Source of the DNA: Zygotorulaspora mrakii
Lineage: Eukaryota > Ascomycota > Saccharomycetes > Saccharomycetales > Saccharomycetaceae
Length of the DNA: 64,000 nucleotides
NCBI RefSeq assembly: GCF_013402915.1
Contig: NC_050723.1
Location: 682,001-746,000 of the forward strand
Direction of reading: 5' to 3'
The translations under genes were made by a program, and so were the position numbers. Every line of letters starts with the position of its first letter. The stretch's first letter is position 1. The notes beneath the pieces were generated by a model. It was not told where the DNA came from. It saw only the letters and a list, made by a program, of their open reading frames with translations, and searched no databases. Below, piece by piece: positions 22,000 to 32,181 of the stretch.

Positions 22000-22746
22000 T
22001 CATTCTCTTTTGCCCTCAGCTACACTAATTGGAGGAGATAAATTTTGAATGTTCCTTGAGAACGAAGCCTCATCGCCAACAGTGCTGACGTTACTCTCAA
22101 TGTCGCTTCCATTTGCACTTCTATGACTGGCAGTTTGGAAAAAGTTCGGTGGATTACCATCTTGCATCGCATTCTGAAATTTTCGTTTCGTAGTATATCC
22201 GCCTGCGTTCTGTGCATCACTGGGAGTGGCTGACAACGAGTCTGGTGCCGACTCAAAATCGGAATGGTCATTGATGTTATCCTCCATGTCAGGGTTGATA
22301 TCGCTACTTAACCAGTGCATCTTTTCCCGTAAGGTCATGGGTGGTCCATTAGGCGTATTCAAGTAGGGCGTACTTTTCATTTGTAGCGAAGACAATGACA
22401 CTGAATCTTGCTGATTTTTCCACGGAGACGAATATCCGTGAGTACCCAGATGGTGCATTTTTTTGTATTGATTATGTGCCATAGAATTCAGCAAGTTTAA
22501 CGAGTACTGGGGAATACCCAACCTTTTGACCTTTTCACCGTCAACACCGTCCTTTGTAGCCATCATCGATACACCTGAGGTTACTGATCCCCTAGATAAT
22601 GGCCTAGAGATACTTTCTTCCGGATCCATGTCGTAAACCGCCTGCGTTGATGCATTATCTGCTAGATAAACACTTGTTGAAGGCTCATAGAGCGAAATGG
22701 TGGACGAAACATCCTTCGAACTTAATGAATTGTTGGAATCTTCCAT
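22000..22746 (-). CDS. Uncharacterised protein, YER079W homologue
   Basis: 248 residues from the first ATG at 22746; the longer frame begins with TTG. Serine-rich and apparently soluble, with no membrane segment or known domain. The conserved-looking core is around residues 85-150 (GIPQYSLNLLNSMAHNQYKK, then MTLREKMHWLSSD). Assignment to YER079W (210 residues, function unknown) rests mainly on position between AIM9 and HOP1/ICP55 and on this core. Divergent from HOP1. Confidence 0.72.
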   Translation of the reverse strand: MEDSNNSLSSKDVSSTISLYEPSTSVYLADNASTQAVYDMDPEESISRPLSRGSVTSGVSMMATKDGVDGEKVKRLGIPQYSLNLLNSMAHNQYKKMHHLGTHGYSSPWKNQQDSVSLSSLQMKSTPYLNTPNGPPMTLREKMHWLSSDINPDMEDNINDHSDFESAPDSLSATPSDAQNAGGYTTKRKFQNAMQDGNPPNFFQTASHRSANGSDIESNVSTVGDEASFSRNIQNLSPPISVAEGKRE

Positions 22747-23080
22747 GCTGGATAGCTGCAAAAGAAGCAGAAGCAAAGATATTTGCCAGACTAACTGATT
22801 TGAACAATCACCAAACTAGAATTATTTTGCGAGTACTTAAAGTCTTATCAGGTGAGTATGGGATGCAGCTCTGTACAACTACAACTTCTTCGTGTACCGC
22901 CGCATGATAAATGATCCCTTAGATAAAGCGATCCGGGGGGAGTGTCTTGTGGGTTTATGGTTACCCTGCTGTGGTAAACAAATGATCTGGGCGGCTATAA
23001 TAAAAGCTATATAGAACAAAGTTCCCATATTGTAGTTACTTTTAGGATAGGTTCAAAGAAGGCTACAGAATACCTTCAGG
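22747..23080. promoter_or_regulatory. HOP1 promoter with URS1-like meiotic element
   Basis: GGGCGGCTA at 22989-22997 matches the core of URS1 (reverse of TAGCCGCC), the Ume6 site that represses early meiotic genes in mitosis and activates them in meiosis. It lies 84 bp upstream of the HOP1 ATG. A second GCCGCC-like sequence (ACCGCCGC) occurs near 22897. Confidence 0.7.
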
Positions 23081-24883
23081 ATGTCTACTGGTCAAATGAC
23101 TGCTACTTGCAGTAAGGCTGTCTCTAAAACGAGCTCAAAGACTAGGATAACAGTTGAACAATCGCAGAAATTAATTCAAACAATGCTAACAATGTCATTT
23201 GGATGTTTGGCATTTTTAAGAGGATTATTTCCAGATGATAGCTTTGTGGATCAACGGTTTGTACCCGAAAAGGTGGAAAAGGATTACAAGAAACAAGACG
23301 GCGTTTCCGGTAATTCCATAAAGATCAAAACTCTGGTTCGTGGTAAATCGAGCGAGATAGATTTACTGCTGAATTGGCTGGAGAAGGGGGTTTTTCAGTC
23401 CATTAAACTGAAGTATCTGAGAGCTCTGAGCTTGGGGATTTTCCTTGATGAAAATGATCCAACAGATCTACTGGAGAATTACATCTTCTCATTCGATTAT
23501 GATGATGAGGATAATTTCAGAATGCAGGTAGGTACTCAAACGAAGGGGGATGAGAGCGCATCTTCTGTATCTTTGTTAGATTCCCGGAAAATGGCGCAGC
23601 AGTTGATGCGTCGGTTTATCATAATTACGCAGTCTTTAGAGCCGCTACCACAAAGGAAATATTTAACGCTGAGATTGATGTTTAACGATAGCGCACCACC
23701 GGATTACCAACCTCATCTGTTCAAGGATGCGACTTTTGAGAAGCAGGCTACTGTTAAAGTTCCGCTGAATGCAGATACTAATGCAACTTCGGTGGGTACT
23801 CTAAATACTGATCATCATCAACTTTCCCTTAAGGTTTTGTCCGCGGCAGATTGTGATCCCGAGTTAAATTGTGAGGGGAATTCGAATTCAGTCCCCATAG
23901 ATCCCTTTGATCTAGTAGATGATATCCGGCCTGAACGGAATTTCTCTCAAGATTACGTTGCTAGCCAAACAACAAGTATCCTTGGTCATATCCTAAAGTC
24001 ATCCCACCCAAATATTCAACCTACACAGGCGGTAGTCAACAAAAGTATCAGTGACGGCACTTGTGAATGTGCTGTAGATTGTCCAGCTGAATCTACAACA
24101 TTCAAAACTTGTAAAACTTGCAGAAAGAAGGTGCATGGGATATGTTATGGAAATTCAAGAGGTTCGGCAATAGAAAGGTGTATGACTTGTGTTTGTGGTT
24201 CTGCACTTGATACTGAAAGTAATGCATTCAAAGATCTTATTATGTTGCGAAAAATATATCGTCTCATAGGACGCTCACGCTCGATTCCTGATTCAGTTAC
24301 ATTGCTGGTAAAACAGCTATTTGGCTTGCAATTCAAACTGGATGAAGAAACGGAAGAAAGAATTGCCTTTTGTCTGTCAGTATTGTTTCATGATAATGTG
24401 TTATCCATCGAAGGTGAAGCTCAACAGCAAACTAATAGCCAGTCTATTCGTTTTTCAACTTCTGTACAAATTGACATATCTGGAGTTATCGCAGCGAATC
24501 AAGTACTCTTGGAAAAGGATAAGGTGTATCCATTGTGCTTCAGGTATAATTCATACGGAATGCACTCTTGTTTCACTGATGTGGTTGGTGAATCCAAGCA
24601 GCAGATCGAAGATTGGTTCAAGCAAATCAGAGACCTAAGAGATCTCTTAATTGTCCCTAAACCATCTTCTTACAATTTTGAGTCATTACAAATTGGAGAC
24701 ACAAACAACTTTGAATTGAACAAACAAGCACGAAAACGTAAAAATAATGATTTACATCAATACTTGAAGTCTGAGCAGGAGTCAATATCTTCGGAAACAG
24801 ACACAAATAAATCAGAAAAAGGAAACGCCAAGAAAATAAGGAAAATTAGTGTATCAAAAAAATCACTGAGAAGTGTTTGGTAA
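23081..24883 (+). CDS. HOP1: Meiotic chromosome axis protein Hop1
   Basis: HORMA-domain protein of the meiotic chromosome axis; it promotes double-strand breaks, interhomologue bias and the recombination checkpoint through Mek1. 600 residues (S. cerevisiae 605). The HORMA domain covers about residues 20-255 (TVEQSQKLIQTMLTMSFGCL, FSFDYDDEDNF). A cysteine-rich zinc-binding module lies at about 328-373 (CECAVDC, CKTCRKKVHGICYG, CMTCVCG). The C-terminal closure motif region is basic (KKIRKISVSKKSLRSVW). The URS1-like element upstream supports meiotic expression. Confidence 0.96.
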   Translation: MSTGQMTATCSKAVSKTSSKTRITVEQSQKLIQTMLTMSFGCLAFLRGLFPDDSFVDQRFVPEKVEKDYKKQDGVSGNSIKIKTLVRGKSSEIDLLLNWLEKGVFQSIKLKYLRALSLGIFLDENDPTDLLENYIFSFDYDDEDNFRMQVGTQTKGDESASSVSLLDSRKMAQQLMRRFIIITQSLEPLPQRKYLTLRLMFNDSAPPDYQPHLFKDATFEKQATVKVPLNADTNATSVGTLNTDHHQLSLKVLSAADCDPELNCEGNSNSVPIDPFDLVDDIRPERNFSQDYVASQTTSILGHILKSSHPNIQPTQAVVNKSISDGTCECAVDCPAESTTFKTCKTCRKKVHGICYGNSRGSAIERCMTCVCGSALDTESNAFKDLIMLRKIYRLIGRSRSIPDSVTLLVKQLFGLQFKLDEETEERIAFCLSVLFHDNVLSIEGEAQQQTNSQSIRFSTSVQIDISGVIAANQVLLEKDKVYPLCFRYNSYGMHSCFTDVVGESKQQIEDWFKQIRDLRDLLIVPKPSSYNFESLQIGDTNNFELNKQARKRKNNDLHQYLKSEQESISSETDTNKSEKGNAKKIRKISVSKKSLRSVW

Positions 24884-25189
24884 CTGAGGACCAAAACAAT
24901 AAGAGATATAGAAAAGAGGGACATAGAGTGCAGGGCTTAACATATGTTTACAAATTTGCTTGTGTGATTTACAGCTAGCTAACTAAATTTCGTATATTTT
25001 GCTAATTTCGATGTACCTCTATAGATGTAGGTTTTCCGTCGTGATTTTATTTATGTTATTTTTTGCCGCTAAGAATAGTTTACTGACGCTTTTCGGACCT
25101 CGGAAGAGAAAATGTTCATATAAGTTTGCAATCCTGAAAAGGAATATGACTTGCAACATATCTGCTCACAAAGAGTTCAAGAGATTGAT
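24884..25189. other. HOP1-ICP55 intergenic region
   Basis: About 306 bp between two plus-strand genes, A+T-rich, holding the HOP1 3' end and the ICP55 promoter. I see no further gene or clear regulatory motif. Confidence 0.4.
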
Positions 25190-26743
25190 ATGTCTTCCGA
25201 AATGCTAAGAAGTATTCAAGGCTTATCTGGAAGACAAAGATGTTTTTACAGACGTTTTTTCAGCGCAGCGACTTCCAAGTATAAGCTCATCAACAGAATT
25301 CGAACACCAATAGAAGCTGGACAGGCCCTCTTTGAGACTAGACCCAATTTGCTGAAACCAGGAGAACTTACTCCTGGCATATCTGCTAAAGAATACTACC
25401 AAAGGCGAGTTAACCTGGCTAGAAGAATGCCCTCAAAAAGTTGCGCTATTCTAGCTGGCAGCCAGATCAAGTATGCATCTGGTGCAGTATTTTATCCATT
25501 TCAACAGAATAATAATATGTACTATTTGAGCGGCTGGAACGAGCCAGATTCCGTCATGTTGCTGGAGAAACCAACGGATGATTTAAATGACATTGTCTTC
25601 CATATGATTGTGCCGCCAAAGGACTCGTTTGCTGAGCAATGGGAAGGTACAAGAACCGGTATTGATGGTGTTAAAGAAATATTTAATGCCGATGAGGCAG
25701 CGGATCTATCAGTTCTGTCCTTGTATATAGCGAAGATCATCAGGAGAAATGATATCCTCTACTTTGATGCCCCAAAAGACAAAACCACCGTAAGCAACCC
25801 TGGGCTCTTCAGCTCATTTTTCTCCTACCACACTACAGCTAATGGGCATCAAACAGTCTACGATGTTATTAAAGATGCAGGCACAATGAAGAAGGTAAGA
25901 AATCTGAATAAGGTTATAGCAGACCTGAGGAAGATAAAATCGCCAGCTGAGTTGCGTGTAATGAGAAGAGCAGGGCAAATATCTGGTAGAGCTTACAATC
26001 AAGCATACGCCACAAGATTTAAAAACGAAAGAACTTTGCAAGCCTTTCTGGAATATAATTTTATATCAGCGGGTTGTGATAGATCTGCCTATGTTCCTGT
26101 CGTGGCAACAGGCTCAAACGCGCTATGCATTCACTATACAAGAAATGATGATGTGATGTATGATGACGAGATGGTTCTTGTAGACGCTTCGGGCTCTATA
26201 GGAGGCTACTGTACCGATATTTCTCGTACTTGGCCAGTCAATGGGCAGTTCACAAACCCGCAAAGAGACCTTTATGAAGCTGTTTTAAATGTTCAAAAAG
26301 AGTGCATGGAGCTATTCAAGGCCTCGAAAGGGTACTCTATTCATGACATACATGAAAAAAGTGTCGACTTCATGAAAATCGAGTTAAGAAATGTTGGATT
26401 CAACGACATTCAAAAATGGGATGTTAACAAGCTGTATCCCCATTATATAGGTCATCACTTGGGACTAGATGTTCACGATGTTCCTGAAGTCTCAAAAACA
26501 AAGCCTATAGAGGAAGGACAAGTTATAACTGTGGAACCTGGAGTTTATGTTCCTGATGATCAGAATTATCCAAGTCACTTCCACAACATAGGTATAAGGA
26601 TCGAGGACGATATTGCAGTGGGCATCGACAGCTATACAAACTTAACTATTGAGGCTGCTAAGGAGATTGCTGATCTTGAACACATTATGGAACACGGTGT
26701 TATGCAAAAGATAGAAAAGGACGTCATTTCTCCACTTTCATGA
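25190..26743 (+). CDS. ICP55: Intermediate cleaving peptidase Icp55 (mitochondrial aminopeptidase P)
   Basis: Metallopeptidase of family M24B that removes one residue from MPP-processed mitochondrial precursors, stabilising them under the N-end rule. 517 residues from the ATG at 25190; the ATG at 25202 (513 residues) is an equally good start, and the longer frame begins with TTG. The N-terminus is a basic presequence (GRQRCFYRRFFSAATSKYK). Metal ligands are seen in LVDASGSIGGYCTDISRTWP (two Asp), YIGHHLGLDVHD (His), TVEPGVYVP (Glu) and IRIEDDIA (Glu). Convergent with PCI8. Confidence 0.95.
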   Translation: MSSEMLRSIQGLSGRQRCFYRRFFSAATSKYKLINRIRTPIEAGQALFETRPNLLKPGELTPGISAKEYYQRRVNLARRMPSKSCAILAGSQIKYASGAVFYPFQQNNNMYYLSGWNEPDSVMLLEKPTDDLNDIVFHMIVPPKDSFAEQWEGTRTGIDGVKEIFNADEAADLSVLSLYIAKIIRRNDILYFDAPKDKTTVSNPGLFSSFFSYHTTANGHQTVYDVIKDAGTMKKVRNLNKVIADLRKIKSPAELRVMRRAGQISGRAYNQAYATRFKNERTLQAFLEYNFISAGCDRSAYVPVVATGSNALCIHYTRNDDVMYDDEMVLVDASGSIGGYCTDISRTWPVNGQFTNPQRDLYEAVLNVQKECMELFKASKGYSIHDIHEKSVDFMKIELRNVGFNDIQKWDVNKLYPHYIGHHLGLDVHDVPEVSKTKPIEEGQVITVEPGVYVPDDQNYPSHFHNIGIRIEDDIAVGIDSYTNLTIEAAKEIADLEHIMEHGVMQKIEKDVISPLS

Positions 26744-26916
26744 CTTTATGTTCAATCCTTCAGATAGAAATTATAAAGCAGAAATTCAACTTCCCATGAG
26801 ACATTTTCGAAAGAAGTAAGACACAAGTTCGGACTGAAGATAAATCAAAAGTACAAAGGGTAAGGCGTTGCATCTTTCATGTAAATAGGATTTTTTAATG
26901 CCCGTGACAATCTTTT

Positions 26917-28200
26917 CTAGTTTCCAATTTCAAATGTCCCACTTTCAGGGTCACTGATATCATTAATTTCATCGAGATCCATATTGTCCGTGGAGCTTCG
27001 ATACCTAGAAGCATGGTAAATCAGACTTTCATTAGTCGTTGAATCTTTCTCTACCCGTTGCTCATTATTTTTTACAATCATTTCCTGCACCACATCTTTA
27101 AGTTGTTGATTTCTAAGGCGCCGTACCTCCAGTTTCTTCTCTAATAGTTCTTGATTCTTTTTAAGTCTTGGTGCCACATCTTGGAGATAGTGCTTTGGAC
27201 TATAAGTAACAAGATCTCCATTCAGTTCAAAGTTGAGATGTGCTGATTTAATTAAATGTTCTATTTCCCTTTCGATAAGCTCCACCTCAATATGAAGGGT
27301 GCGCGATAAATAACTGATTTCGACCTTGTTTGATATCCTTAAATAAAAGAAATAGATTTTGCACCTCATCATATACTTAGCTGAAGACCACCTTTGAGAA
27401 AGAAACATACTTTGTTTACATTGTTTATCGAATTCTTCATTCCACAGATCGAGAAATCGGCCGAAGCTCGTATTGATCAAAAGCTTAAGGCAGTCTATCA
27501 ATCTTGAGAAAATCTGTTTGTGTTCTTCTAGATGTTGAAGATGAAGAAAATCATCATAGTTATCAAAGGGTATTGCCAAAATTGTCGAGATTGTAATCAT
27601 CAGTATTACCTCACCGTTAGTGATAAACGGATCAGGCTGCTCCTCTGATAGTATTCTTAAAACGTCTGCGTCGCTATCCAATAGCTTGAAAAAACTCTTG
27701 CAACAACTAAAGTAGCCTCCTCTCAAATAGAAACTACTGCATATGATTAATTTGAGTCTCCGGAGGGCTTGTATTTCTTCCGGTCTCATGCTATCATAAT
27801 TTGCTGGCAAGGCATTGAGACGATAGTCAAGCTCCTCCAGACCTTTATAGTTTTTTGCAAGTACCAAAAGCCGCACAATTTTTTCTAAATATTCATAGTA
27901 TTTCAGGGGAGAAACGTTTAGTGCTTCTAAAGTGCTTATTGCTTCAGTATACTTATGAGCTATAGCCTTTTGGATTGCTAATGCTTCACCTACTGCTTGT
28001 TCTTCACATTCTTTCACATTGTGCATGCCACTTGTGGAAACCAATATATCCCAGTAGGGAGACTTCGTGAACCCTATGTCCTGTAAGTAACTCACGGCGT
28101 CAGTGGCACATTGCTGCTTGCTATCTTGCGGCGAATTCTCATTCAATATTAAATGATGTACTCTTTCTATATATGTGGCACCATGAAAATGTTTGAGCAT
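26917..28200 (-). CDS. PCI8: PCI-domain protein Pci8 (COP9 signalosome-like)
   Basis: Subunit of the reduced budding-yeast COP9 signalosome complex, also linked to eIF3. 427 residues from the ATG at 28200 (S. cerevisiae 444); the longer frame begins with GTG. All-helical, with a PCI/winged-helix region in the C-terminal half (about 230-365, VEISYLSRTLHIEVELIERE), where the order of helices fits the family. The assignment also rests on position: YIL071C lies near HOP1 and MAM33. Divergent from MRX1 over 202 bp. Confidence 0.82.
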   Translation of the reverse strand: MLKHFHGATYIERVHHLILNENSPQDSKQQCATDAVSYLQDIGFTKSPYWDILVSTSGMHNVKECEEQAVGEALAIQKAIAHKYTEAISTLEALNVSPLKYYEYLEKIVRLLVLAKNYKGLEELDYRLNALPANYDSMRPEEIQALRRLKLIICSSFYLRGGYFSCCKSFFKLLDSDADVLRILSEEQPDPFITNGEVILMITISTILAIPFDNYDDFLHLQHLEEHKQIFSRLIDCLKLLINTSFGRFLDLWNEEFDKQCKQSMFLSQRWSSAKYMMRCKIYFFYLRISNKVEISYLSRTLHIEVELIEREIEHLIKSAHLNFELNGDLVTYSPKHYLQDVAPRLKKNQELLEKKLEVRRLRNQQLKDVVQEMIVKNNEQRVEKDSTTNESLIYHASRYRSSTDNMDLDEINDISDPESGTFEIGN

Positions 28201-28402
28201 ATTTCTGAGCACTTAAATGTGTCCCGAGCTCCCTAGCTATGTCCCACTCACTTTTAAAGAATCTGTAGTTTGTAGAGATACAATGCATATTTTTATAAAG
28301 TCCCCGGTTACATGTCAATTGAAAAAAATGTCATACCCAGGCCCATCGACATGACAGACAATAGGAAAGGAGTAACAGCAAAACGATTTCAAGCTCCAGA
28401 AC

Positions 28403-30367
28403 ATGTTAAGGCTTCAACCAGGAAAATTGTATAGGCTATTTCACTTATTAGCACCATGCAGCGGGTCACAAGTCAAGGAAAAGCTTAAGCGGTTTGAAAA
28501 ATCGAGTGCTATTCTCCATAAGACTTCAAAAGAGCTAACTAGAATAAAGGCAAAGAAAAATTTAGAATTGAAAAATGCGAGGAAGAAGGCATACTCTAGG
28601 CAGCAGGCTGAACACGTTCTTAAGACGAGGTACGATATTTCAGAAGACGTTTTGAAAAACGGGTCAATCGGACCGTCAAGTGAGTCGGATACCAAATACT
28701 TGACTTTGGTGAAAGATAGAAAGATGTTATACACGATACTTGGCATAAACGGAGAACAGCTTAGAGACTCGCGGCTAATAGCGGACGATGTGAAGAAATT
28801 CCTGAGACGTAGGCAAGTAGAGAAAGCGGTTTTTCTGGCACGTCTTGCTAAGAAGAAAGGCGCTGCCGCTATGAATGCAATCATGGAGTACTACTTATTG
28901 GAATTGAAATTTCCCCAGTCTGCTGTCCGGTTGTATAACTGGAGGAAAAAATGGGGAATACCACCCAATGAATATACTCAAACAATATTATTTAACGGCC
29001 TCGCCCAGCAGAAGCAGCTCATCTCGAGGGCTAGTGGTGAGATGGTGCTGAGGATAGTCGATAGCCAAGTCGAAAAAGGTGAGCTCACACAAATTGAATT
29101 CAATGCTGCTCTGGGAGCACTTTCAAACTGTACAGATGTGACATGTGTTTTCGAATTATTTGAGAGGAAAATAGACAACATCCACCGAGACGCAATTACT
29201 TTCCTCTGGATGATTCGCGCTTGTTGTAGAGTTCAATCCAGTAGATTATTTAAAGAGATCATAAGTGGATTTATGGAAAAAATACCTGTGAAATGTTTTG
29301 ATTCGCAATTAGTATTCGAGTACTGTAAATCCATTAGTTCAAGATTAGAAGACAAGGAATTGAAGAAGGTTACTTTGAATGCATTACACACATACTTCGA
29401 GCTTGATGTTGATGAGAAGCAACTTCCCGCTGTGCCCGCGGATTTGGTTATATTTCCACTCACTCACTGGGATATTGATCGAAAATTCAAGATTAGTCCA
29501 AACGTCATAGGGTTATTCTTAGAAAACTGTCTTGAGTGTGAAGAGTATAAAATCGGTATCAATTTCTTCAGAAATTTGAGAGACAACAAACCTGGCCTGT
29601 TAGATTTAGGGGCATATTTTAATTATATGGATCTCTTAATTAGAAACTATCCAACATCATGCGGGGAAAAGTGTATGGAAGTGTTCAATGAAATGGAATC
29701 GAATGGTAAACTCATCAGCACGAAACATAGTTTAGTATTAGTTTACAGGGCAATGTTAAAGCAGGCCTCAAAGAAGTATGTGAGTGCGGATGTGGCTAAA
29801 GTTGAGAATTTACTCAGCTCATGTCAAACTTTTATCAAAGAGCAAGAGGGCATCTATGCTAAAGATTTCAAAGAGAAAATCCAACCCTTTCAGTCCTGGA
29901 AGTTTCTGTTAGGCATCTGGAAAAAAGTAAATGTACACAACAATATAAGTGATGTGAGAGTCAAATCTATGATTGACGACTTTGCGAAATCTCTTTCATA
30001 CGGGGAATTTTCAATTGGTTCCCGAAAGGGGAAGTTTCTTGAAGACCAAAGATTTGTTGAACTTGAAGTAGTACGATTACTAAAAAATTTTGCAAGCCGA
30101 TTAGAGCTACCTAATGTGGAAGAGCTTGATTCCACTTCTCCTGGTCCGCTCAGAGATATCTTTTTACTCAGAAGACTTACTTTGAGGATGAAAGATAGAC
30201 TTGTCGAACATATTGAAATGATAGAAAGGAAACAACGGGATGTGAAGGGGGTTGAAAACCTGGAATGGTCATTGAAGCAACTGGCTCAGAAATTACTATC
30301 AAGTGAATTGCCGTCAATAAGTGAAGCAAAACAAATGCTCAATACAGAAATTTTTAAGTGCCTGTAA
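28403..30367 (+). CDS. MRX1: Mitochondrial PPR-like protein Mrx1 (YER077C homologue)
   Basis: Mitochondrial protein associated with the gene-expression (MIOREX) machinery in S. cerevisiae. 654 residues (YER077C 688). Basic N-terminus suited to import (MLRLQPGKLYRLFHLL), a lysine-rich coiled segment (LTRIKAKKNLELKNARKKAY) and a long helical-repeat body with PPR-like spacing (for example NEYTQTILFNGLAQQKQLIS near 190). Convergent with MAM33, 115 bp apart. Identified mainly by overall character and synteny. Confidence 0.83.
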   Translation: MLRLQPGKLYRLFHLLAPCSGSQVKEKLKRFEKSSAILHKTSKELTRIKAKKNLELKNARKKAYSRQQAEHVLKTRYDISEDVLKNGSIGPSSESDTKYLTLVKDRKMLYTILGINGEQLRDSRLIADDVKKFLRRRQVEKAVFLARLAKKKGAAAMNAIMEYYLLELKFPQSAVRLYNWRKKWGIPPNEYTQTILFNGLAQQKQLISRASGEMVLRIVDSQVEKGELTQIEFNAALGALSNCTDVTCVFELFERKIDNIHRDAITFLWMIRACCRVQSSRLFKEIISGFMEKIPVKCFDSQLVFEYCKSISSRLEDKELKKVTLNALHTYFELDVDEKQLPAVPADLVIFPLTHWDIDRKFKISPNVIGLFLENCLECEEYKIGINFFRNLRDNKPGLLDLGAYFNYMDLLIRNYPTSCGEKCMEVFNEMESNGKLISTKHSLVLVYRAMLKQASKKYVSADVAKVENLLSSCQTFIKEQEGIYAKDFKEKIQPFQSWKFLLGIWKKVNVHNNISDVRVKSMIDDFAKSLSYGEFSIGSRKGKFLEDQRFVELEVVRLLKNFASRLELPNVEELDSTSPGPLRDIFLLRRLTLRMKDRLVEHIEMIERKQRDVKGVENLEWSLKQLAQKLLSSELPSISEAKQMLNTEIFKCL

Positions 30368-30482
30368 ATAAATAGAAAATCAAATGAATAAAAAATCACT
30401 TTAAAGAATGAAAGAAAACAAAACTATGTACAAGATGTCATATTAGAGTCGAAAGAAAGTGCTAGAGGCGTGCATGCGTCAC

Positions 30483-31298
30483 TTAGCTAAAGAAGGTCTT
30501 CATGCTCTTCAACCATTTGATGTATTCATCATTTTCCTTAAACTCAGAAAAGGCAGCAATAAAAGAGGAGAGCTCTTCATTGACGCCTCTGCTTGACAAA
30601 TAAGATTCCAAGGCTTCCTGAAGTTCTTCATCTAAGTTAGAGAATGGAGGACCATGATAGACGAGTTCACGCTGCACTTCGGCCTCTGCAGATTCGCTCA
30701 AAGCTTTTTCTGCAGATTCAAAAGGTGTGACACTGTCTATATAAAAGGAGCCTTCTTGCAGGTTCATTAACAGTTCAAAAGATACCGCAGAATTATCAGA
30801 ATGTCTAACAACGACAGAATTGACATTAGCGAAGTTATCCGAGAGAGAATCGTAGTCATCCTCATTAACAGCTTCGCCATCTGCGGAAGTAGCAGTTTCA
30901 GTTACTGCACTATCGTAGGGCAAATTGGCCACCTGCGCTACGTCAAAAAAAACATGAACTGTTTCATCATCGGTTTTCTTCACTATTTGAGCCAAGTTTC
31001 TGCCGTTTGTGTCAACGATAGAAAACCCAAATTTATCCAAAAAGGGTTGGAATGATTGGACAGAGGTCTCGGTTGCAGTGTCTGACTCAACCTTGATCTC
31101 AGACTTTAAAATAGCGCTCACGTTATCAGTTTGTTGGTTTCTTACGCTCGCACATGAGGACAATAACCTGGATTGACTGGCGGACATCATAATTTTTGGG
31201 GTGTAGCTAGTGCTGCCAATTGACCTTGAGACCTTTGCAAGTCTCTGGACACCGGAAACATTCCTAAGAACAACTTGTGTGATTAAACGCAATGACAT
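30483..31298 (-). CDS. MAM33: Mitochondrial matrix acidic protein Mam33
   Basis: Trimeric acidic matrix protein of the p32/gC1qR family, linked to mitochondrial translation and respiration. 271 residues (S. cerevisiae 266). A basic presequence (about 1-50, [20 protein letters not shown]) is followed by the MAM33 fold with acidic patches ([18 protein letters not shown]) and the conserved C-terminus [20 protein letters not shown]...[13 protein letters not shown], read here in two pieces. The LTR at 31521 lies 222 bp upstream and may limit its promoter. Confidence 0.94.
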   Translation of the reverse strand: MSLRLITQVVLRNVSGVQRLAKVSRSIGSTSYTPKIMMSASQSRLLSSCASVRNQQTDNVSAILKSEIKVESDTATETSVQSFQPFLDKFGFSIVDTNGRNLAQIVKKTDDETVHVFFDVAQVANLPYDSAVTETATSADGEAVNEDDYDSLSDNFANVNSVVVRHSDNSAVSFELLMNLQEGSFYIDSVTPFESAEKALSESAEAEVQRELVYHGPPFSNLDEELQEALESYLSSRGVNEELSSFIAAFSEFKENDEYIKWLKSMKTFFS

Positions 31299-31520
31299 AG
31301 CCGTATGTGACTGTGTGGGACAGCGATATAGACTTAATATTTCAGATTATATTCTTGGTTCATTTCATGAAAAGTTTTCTTATGCATTTGGCTTTAAAGG
31401 GCATATAATACCTAGATCATGTGACAGGAAGTACAGAGATGTGATCGAAGAGTTTACTGCTTGGAAAGCACATATCACGCTAGTAGATTATCATATCTCT
31501 TCGTACAGCTCCACCAAGGC

Positions 31521-32015
31521 TATTTAGAAAGAATGTTTTCTTCGGCGTTGTCGATAGTAACTTGGTTTGACATTGATGATGATACTATGATATTCAATTA
31601 TAGAGATATATAATTCCTTGATTTTCTATATCATGAATTGAGATAAAACTAATTGAACTTGGATTAATATCTGGAAAATACGTCAGTATTTATACCTAAT
31701 ACTTCGCGCCTATTGAACCATAAGAGAGGACGACGAGGGAAGAATTTTCATCGTCATCACACCATTTCTAGTCCCATAGAATCCACAGTACAACTGTTAT
31801 TTCATGTTCCATGCCATAGACTCCTTCGTAGTCAGACTCCTGAGTTGTAAACGTCTCGTGATAGATTATCATCCGATATCTTTCCATTATCGATTGACAT
31901 TCTGTTAGGGTTTCATCTGACTTCGTTTATTTTGTTTTACAGACCAATTGTCTCTTTCTGATTCTTATAAGTCATCTCTTTAATATATCTTACAATCTCG
32001 ATTTATATTTCAACA
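31521..32015 (-). mobile_element. Solo LTR of a Ty1/copia-like element (copy 1)
   Basis: 495 bp, read on the minus strand from TGTTGAAATATAAATCGA to TTCTTTCTAAATA. It is flanked by a perfect 5-bp target duplication AAGGC (31516-31520 and 32016-32020). Copy 2 at 54238-54732 is nearly identical (about 98% by eye) and exactly the same length. A TATAAATA box lies inside. Near its 3' end it carries an ATG with 17 codons (MSNQVTIDNAEENILSK), presumably the start of the element's Gag, as in Ty1. Integration was about 90 bp upstream of tRNA-Ala, in head-to-head orientation. Confidence 0.93.
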
Positions 32016-32108
32016 AAGGCTGTTGCTATCAAGAAGGTAGTGAGATTGTAGAGGTAATTTATCTCTGACTTATACCATCTCTAAGTTCTATTTTCAATAA
32101 GAAAAAAT

Positions 32109-32181
32109 GGGCACATGGCGCAGTTGGTAGCGCGCTTCCCTTGCAAGGAAGAGGTCATCGGTTCGATTCCGGTTGCGTCCA
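32109..32181 (+). tRNA. tRNA-Ala (UGC anticodon)
   Basis: 73 nt: acceptor GGGCACA pairing with TGCGTCC, D-arm GGCGCAGTTGGTAGCGC, anticodon loop CCTTGCAAG, T-arm CGGTTCGATTCCG. Matches yeast tA(UGC). A T-run at 32186-32190 follows for termination. No intron. Confidence 0.97.

Noticed and set aside
31210..31527. 105-codon plus-strand ORF between MAM33 and the LTR
   Set aside because: Its first third is the complement of the MAM33 presequence and the rest is promoter DNA; no protein similarity is apparent.
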